Positions 58,501-64,000 of a stretch of 64,000 bases of DNA are shown here, one piece after another. Within the stretch, counting starts at the first letter, position 1. Each line of letters begins with the position of its first letter. The position numbers and the translations under genes are program-made. The stretch spans positions 31,421,721-31,485,720 of the forward strand of contig OX359282.1 of the NCBI GenBank assembly GCA_947179155.2, given 5' to 3'. Origin of the DNA: Hedera helix (lineage: Eukaryota; Streptophyta; Magnoliopsida; Apiales; Araliaceae). A model generated the notes under the pieces. The model saw nothing but the letters and a program-made list of their open reading frames with translations, was not told the DNA's origin and made no database searches.

Positions 58501-61500
58501 AGTAAACAAAACAACCTCAAGTCTACATGAAGCTGTTGAAAAGACTTGAGAACATGCAAGAGACTTAAGATTTCATCAACAAGCTCCCAAGAATTGCAGT
58601 GGAACAGCTAACCAATGGTTCAAATACCTGCATGCATGACAGTAGAGATCTATGAAGGACTTTGTTCTCCACAACGCACCTGAATAATAAGTCCAAATAA
58701 TAAACATCTGCTACAATGACTGCAAGAAAATTAAAATAATATCTGCTGGCAGGCGCTAGCTGTGTTCTTACCCAAGTACTTCTTTCTTTACATCTCGTGC
58801 ATTGTACCTCGTGAATCCAAGTCCAGTATAATCCCAAACCTGAAAAGATCAAGAAGGTATAAATGAAACTATAACAGCACTTACGCCCAACATACCATCA
58901 TACTATTTACAGCAGACTATGATAACAGGAGATGTGCATGCTAAGAAAATCTACATATCCTTCTTCCTTACTTTTCTTTTCTTTAGGGTACAATAATTAA
59001 TTATATACTCCTTCCATCCCATTTTATAAGACAATTTTTTGGACATTTAATGCAATTCACCTATAAAAAAAGAACTAGTATTATTATGTAACATATCAAA
59101 AATACATATGTATATAATGTAACCACAATATTCCATGTACGATCCTATATTAAGGTTGCTTCAGGGAATACAATTATTTATTAAAATCCATCAATAATTA
59201 AGACATCTGATTTGATGGCTAGGATACTTTACAAATTACAGGATAGAATAATACAAATTTTCTCTATGCATATTCTCAGCAAAAAATAAAAAAATTGGTG
59301 AGGGGTGTTGAAGCCTCTACAGAAAGGTTTGTAACAACAAATTATAACAATTATTAAAGAAGTACTGAGTCAATAAACAACAGACAACAGTCGATACCTG
59401 CATCTTATCAAAATATGCATGTCGATGCTGTTCAACATATTGCCAAGCACCAACACCTGCAAAGAAAAATTGAAAATTAAAACCACTTGCACAAAAGATG
59501 TACCTTTTTTGGCATGTTCGTCATTTCCAAGTACTTGATACAATTTTTTTATTAATGTTTCCAGGTACAGGACATGCAAATATCTATAACGGAAGTCATC
59601 AAATATTATAACAGAAAAGCAGAAATTATAAGTCACATTTGATGCAAAAACATGAAAAGTATAAAATTAGTGAAATCTTACGTTTTAGCATTCTAAACTA
59701 AAGGCGTTGGTTACCTAATGAAAGTGTTTAGGTAACATATGAGTTGACATAATCCCACATATGTTTGAGCTTTAAGATTAAGGATTAATATACAAGGTTT
59801 AGCCAAAGACTTATTAGCTTAACCGTTTGGGTCAAGTTGGGTTCAACAGGTTTATTAGGGCCTTTGTCATGGACTCCCCTACAAATTGTTGTCAGACCAA
59901 AACACTTAAGGAGTCCATAATGAAAGCTCTAATGCGCTTGTTGAGCCCAAATTGACCAAAAAGCTTAGCTCATAGATCTTGGACTCGTTGTATATTAAGC
60001 ATTCAACTCCACACTTGAATAGCGATGTAGGAATGTTCACAAAAGGGAGTATCAAAAACCAAAAGTGTAAAACATTGTTGATTACAATAGCATGAGCAAA
60101 TTTAGCCCTCTAAAACTGCAAGCAGAGTAGAGCACGAGATTACCAAGTTTTGTGTGCAAAAAGTATGTCATACATCAAGTTTGATACCTTTGAAAAGAGA
60201 GATTGTGGCAGGTGTTACTGTACTGACCCTTGGATCTGGTGGATCATCTTTATTGATACTTGTTTTGCTCATTAAAGCAGGATTGCTATCAATTATAGCA
60301 ACGGACAACTGCTTCGTCAAAGGTATGCTAGCTGCAAAGACATGGTAATTAGAAGGAAAAAAAGAAAAAAAATTGGCATGAAATATTGGCTTCTAGTATA
60401 TGAATAATATGAACTTCCAAATATGTGGTATCAGAACATAAGAAAATACTTTAAATAAGCACACACTGCTTATTTAAACATTTTTGGAAATTTATGATAT
60501 TAGTAGCACATCCCTTAACTAAAAGAAAATGATGGATACAAATGAAGACTTGGTGCGTCTAGACAATGATTCCATCATTAGTTTACAATACTGAATTCAT
60601 TTTGATGCAGGTCACTAGTTTATAATAATGATAACAGTAATAAATATTATCATTATTATTAGTAAGTTGAAGGAATTTCAATCCTTCAAATGAACTATCT
60701 TAGAGACAGTAAAGAATATGCCTATAAGGAATTACACTTATATCTTTCACAAAGTAATACAGAACTACAGATGCTACTTATCAGGAAGAGAGAGAGAGAG
60801 AGTGGTAGTACAGATGCCCATGATGATATGTCAATTATCTATCCCCAATAATCTATTTAAATATGAACATTAGATAGGATCTGATGTTCTGAGAAATATT
60901 GTCTTAATAAATTTCAAAAAAGTCACAGAATTCTAATATAATCTCTCCATCACAAAATGGATGACATACTTAAAGTTTTCACAATGTTTGTGAAAAGAAA
61001 AAGTGGACCACCTCATTCTATCAATACCCCTCCCTTTTTGGAAAACAAATCTCATGGTGGGATGTAATCCAATCCATTCAAAGTATAAGTGTATTGAAAT
61101 GCTAAATTGGCAAATTGAGATGAAAGGAGTAGCATTTAAGTGTAGGACACCCAATGTTATGAATTTTGATTCCCCAACACAGAAAAGCTCCAAATCTAGT
61201 AGAAAGGTCAGTGAATTGTGTGCAGAAGAAGCTAATACCTAAGGAACAAGCTAGAGCTATGCCAACCATACCACCTCCAACAATAGCGATGTCAAACTGG
61301 GGAGCAATGTTTTCATATTCTTGCTTGCCCATGTGCTCCTAAAATGTTAAACATAACAATTAGATTAAATAATTTTGTTAAGTAAATGAGTCCCTGAAGA
61401 GGTAATACATATATAGGCTAAGGATACCAGCACCATACCACTCAATAAACGAAAAAAGTGTAAAGACTTGCAATGTAATAGCAAGTCAAACTAATTTCGA

Positions 61501-62705
61501 GTTTGAGTTTATTTAGATTGCAGAAAAAAAAAATGTTAGGCAGCAAGGTTAGCATAAAAACTAAGTTGTTTCACAAAGTAGGAAAGAAAAAGATAAAACA
61601 TGTACTTTGGGCGATTATTAGAGTAAAATATATAATTTTATCAGATAAACACACACACACAAAGTAAAAGAGAAAGAACATTAACAATAAACCATCTGTT
61701 TCTCAAATACGGTGAAAATTCTGATAGGAAGGAAACAGCGTCTCACAGATCAAAACAAATAAGTAACGCCTTTTATTTGATAGCTAACCAGCATAATATT
61801 GTTTGGAAGTTAAAGATTCAAAACTACAGATTGCTCATGCAATTGGACAAAATTATTATGTTTCATCAATCTGAAAGAGAGGTTAAAGTCATGAGAAATG
61901 GCAAAATAAAACAGAAGTCAGTCAGCAGAATGTCTTGCCAATTATAGAGGGTGAGAATGATTATAATATAGGGTGAGAATCTTACATTGCTAATTTGGCT
62001 GCGGTTTGAATCAGATAAATTTACAGGAGCATCACTACAGAATGCCTTCCGTATTATTTTCTGCCCATAACTATTCGATGCAACTCTTATTGCAATCAAC
62101 CTATTTCAAAAAATTATACATTAGACATACAGAGTGGGAAGGAAAGGCAAAAAGAAAGAAAAAAATTTAGTATTTTTAACAACCTAAATTTTTATCTAAC
62201 AACAAAAGGATTAATAAAACAACAATTTAGAAAGTCAAAAGGGGATTCTGCTTAGTGCAATATAAATTGATCAGGGCTACCTAAATGAAGATGTGGCTCA
62301 CCGTCCACTTCTGCAAATTATTCCTAAGGTTGAATATTGTCATCTACGAGCAAATATCAAGATGGCCTTCGATTTCGAATTGAAAAGGACATGGTGTTGA
62401 CATTATCAATAAGAACATCCGTGTATGCATATAGTGGAAATAAAAATTTCCCCAACCCCATCTAGCTCATATCTAGAATCCTGAAAAATTGAGTGTTTCC
62501 GTTTATGTTTATCTTCTACAACTCTATATTCCTAAAAATGCTTACATATGATGAACAGTAATTGCAAAACCCAATTCAAGTTTCGCCACATAAGTGTATA
62601 TATATATATATATGAGGAATCTCAAAAATACAATGGAATGAGACAACGACATTAAAATAAATGTATAATTTTGATTGAAAAATCGTGAATTGCGTACCTG
62701 TTCAT
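55571..62705 (-). CDS. COQ6: COQ6, mitochondrial ubiquinone biosynthesis monooxygenase, 511 aa
   Basis: Ten exons on the minus strand, all GT-AG and in phase: 62698-62705, 61986-62100, 61239-61338, 60188-60331, 59398-59456, 58772-58839, 58628-58679, 57256-57429, 56546-57145 and 55571-55786. The total of 1536 nt gives 511 residues plus TGA, close to the plant COQ6 length. The first coding exon is only 8 nt (ATGAACAG). The Arg/Ser-rich start (MNRLIAIRVASNSYGQKIIR) fits a mitochondrial presequence. FAD-binding motifs are in place: GxGxxG-type IVGGGMVG near residues 60-67, VGADGSKSRVR at 241-251 and the GD motif RVALIGDAAHTVHPLAGQG at 395-413. UbiH/COQ6-family flavin hydroxylases act on the ring of the coenzyme Q precursor (C5 in yeast Coq6) in the inner-membrane COQ complex. 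No stops or shifts; intact. Introns contain Stowaway-type sequences. Confidence 0.95.
58998..59060. mobile_element. Partial Stowaway-like terminus
   Basis: CTCCTTCCATCCCATTTTATAAG resembles a Stowaway end after a TA. I could not place the other end. Within a COQ6 intron. Confidence 0.4.
60941..61129. mobile_element. Stowaway-like MITE in COQ6 intron
   Basis: The right end, inverted CTCCTTTCATCTCAATTTGCC, and the left end CTCTCCATCACAAAATGGATG form imperfect inverted repeats, with TA at 60939-60940 and 61130-61131. It ends about 110 bp before the donor of COQ6 exon 3. Confidence 0.6.
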
Positions 62706-63633
62706 GCTTCCACCGAAGAAGAAAGGAGTGATGACTAATGTTTAAACCGGTGTATTTAAACATGGATAGGAGCCGGGTAGAAGACGCAACTGTTCAAGTT
62801 TCGGGTCTGGTGTCGGTTAATAAATACTCCAGTTATCTCACAAAAACATAATAAAGATACTTATTTAAATTTTTTTAAATCAACGTGAATTTTAAAATTT
62901 TGACATAGCTCGTGTAAACTTTTAAAAAATAATAATTAGAAGTGTATAATATTTAAATTATTAAAAAATAAAATATGATATTAAAATTCGTGTCATACTC
63001 TACTTTTTAATAATTAAAATAAATATAATATTTAAATATTATATATGTAAATTTATTCTTTAAAAAATAATTTATAATATCTCTTCTCCTCGTATCCTCA
63101 AACTAGTAAAAAATAATTCCTAAACATCTATATCACTTTATAATAAAGACGTTCAGAAATAAATAAATAAAACATTGTGTTCGAATTGTTAATCGTCAAC
63201 GACCAAAAAATAATTTTTTTTTTTAAAATAATAAAAAGAGAAAAATGTAAATTTTATCAAATTTATATTATAAAATCTTTATGAGAGGTTGATAATTTTG
63301 TGTCACACTATGTTAATTTTTATTTTTTGCTCTTATAATTTCAGAGTTATTACTATTTTATCTTTTTTTATTTTTTAAATTTTTTATTTTTTATTATATA
63401 ATTTATACACACAATCCGTTTATTATCGGGTGCTAATACACGTGTAAATCTTGTCAAATAACCATAAAGAAAAAGAAGAAAAGATGAAAAGTAAATGGTT
63501 TCACTGTGAGTTATGAGTGCCACGGTTACTCATGTCACATAATTATGTTCAGAATCATATTCATACTTAAACGCACGCAGGGCATGGGCTCATCCACTTT
63601 ACATTAAGTAGCAACACATCAAAGTGGAGAAAT
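62706..63633. other. COQ6 upstream region
   Basis: Presumed promoter and 5' leader, AT-rich beyond 62820. No distinct element could be assigned, and no gene is seen. Confidence 0.5.
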
Positions 63634-63875
63634 ATATATTTCTTAAGTTTCATATTAATTGATTATTATTAATTTTTAAAATTTAATTTAAAATATTTTT
63701 AAATTTAAAATTAAAGTAACTTATTAAATTTTATAAAATAATAAATTTAAAATTTTTTATAATATTTATTATTGTATTAATTAAAATTTAAAAAAAATTA
63801 TGTTAATTTTGAGTTTAATTTTTTTAAATTTAATTTTAAAAAATTAATAATAATTAAATAATATGAAAGAGAGTA
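63634..63875. mobile_element. AT-rich Stowaway-like element
   Basis: Left TATTTCTTAAGTTTCATATT and right, inverted TACTCTCTTTCATATTATTT, are imperfect inverted repeats. The interior is almost pure A/T with fold-back potential. Ends uncertain. Confidence 0.4.
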
Positions 63876-64000
63876 TTATATATCTGATAAAGTACATGTC
63901 TACTTCAGTGCACCGCCCCAAATCATATATTCAGTTGTAATGAGTGTCCATGGCAAAAAAATCAAAAGAAAACAATTAATAGTGGGTGAAAGAAGAAATG

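Overview
This 64 kb window is nuclear DNA of a flowering plant, most likely a eudicot. It is AT-rich and sparse in genes, its genes have many short exons with GT-AG introns, it carries an intron-containing elongator tRNA-Met, and much of it is plant-type transposable elements (Ty3/gypsy, TRIM, Tourist/Harbinger and Stowaway MITEs). I cannot name the species. There is no operon logic; genes are single transcription units separated by repeats.

Layout. 1-7.7 kb: AT-rich DNA with a fold-back element, a Harbinger-type MITE swollen by an AAT repeat, one tRNA-Met(CAT), a small TRIM-like retroelement and a Stowaway MITE. 7.7-18.4 kb: a decayed, repeated district made of copies of a noncoding unit containing a conserved inverted-repeat block, interleaved with minus-strand F-box/FBA pseudogene pieces; about 9.3-11.5 kb and 16.7-18.4 kb are two copies of one segment. 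18.4-22.8 kb: another MITE and a noncoding repeat with a GC-rich palindrome cluster. 22.8-33.5 kb: a complete, very young Ty3/gypsy (Tekay/Del-like) LTR retrotransposon with 2.9 kb LTRs, a GCTCC target duplication and an intact 1548-residue gag-pol frame; it appears to have landed in a minus-strand open frame. 33.75-34.75 kb: a tandem array of about 100 bp units.

36.8-64 kb is the gene-bearing half: a cellulose synthase-like D pseudogene (36850-40765, +), a possible first-exon relic with an E2F-type site (about 41.3-41.6 kb, -), a VAMP72 v-SNARE gene whose membrane anchor is frameshifted (43321-45785, +), an intact SDI/MS5-family TPR gene (46379-50015, -), a 3'-terminal fragment of a chloroplast ABC1-like kinase gene (about 50966-54466, +) and an intact ten-exon COQ6 ubiquinone-biosynthesis monooxygenase gene (55571-62705, -). 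Stowaway MITEs sit inside several introns.

Of the protein genes, only COQ6, the SDI/MS5-like gene and the retrotransposon polyprotein look fully intact. Exon boundaries were set by eye from splice consensus, reading phase and family resemblance recalled from knowledge; no alignment or database search was run.
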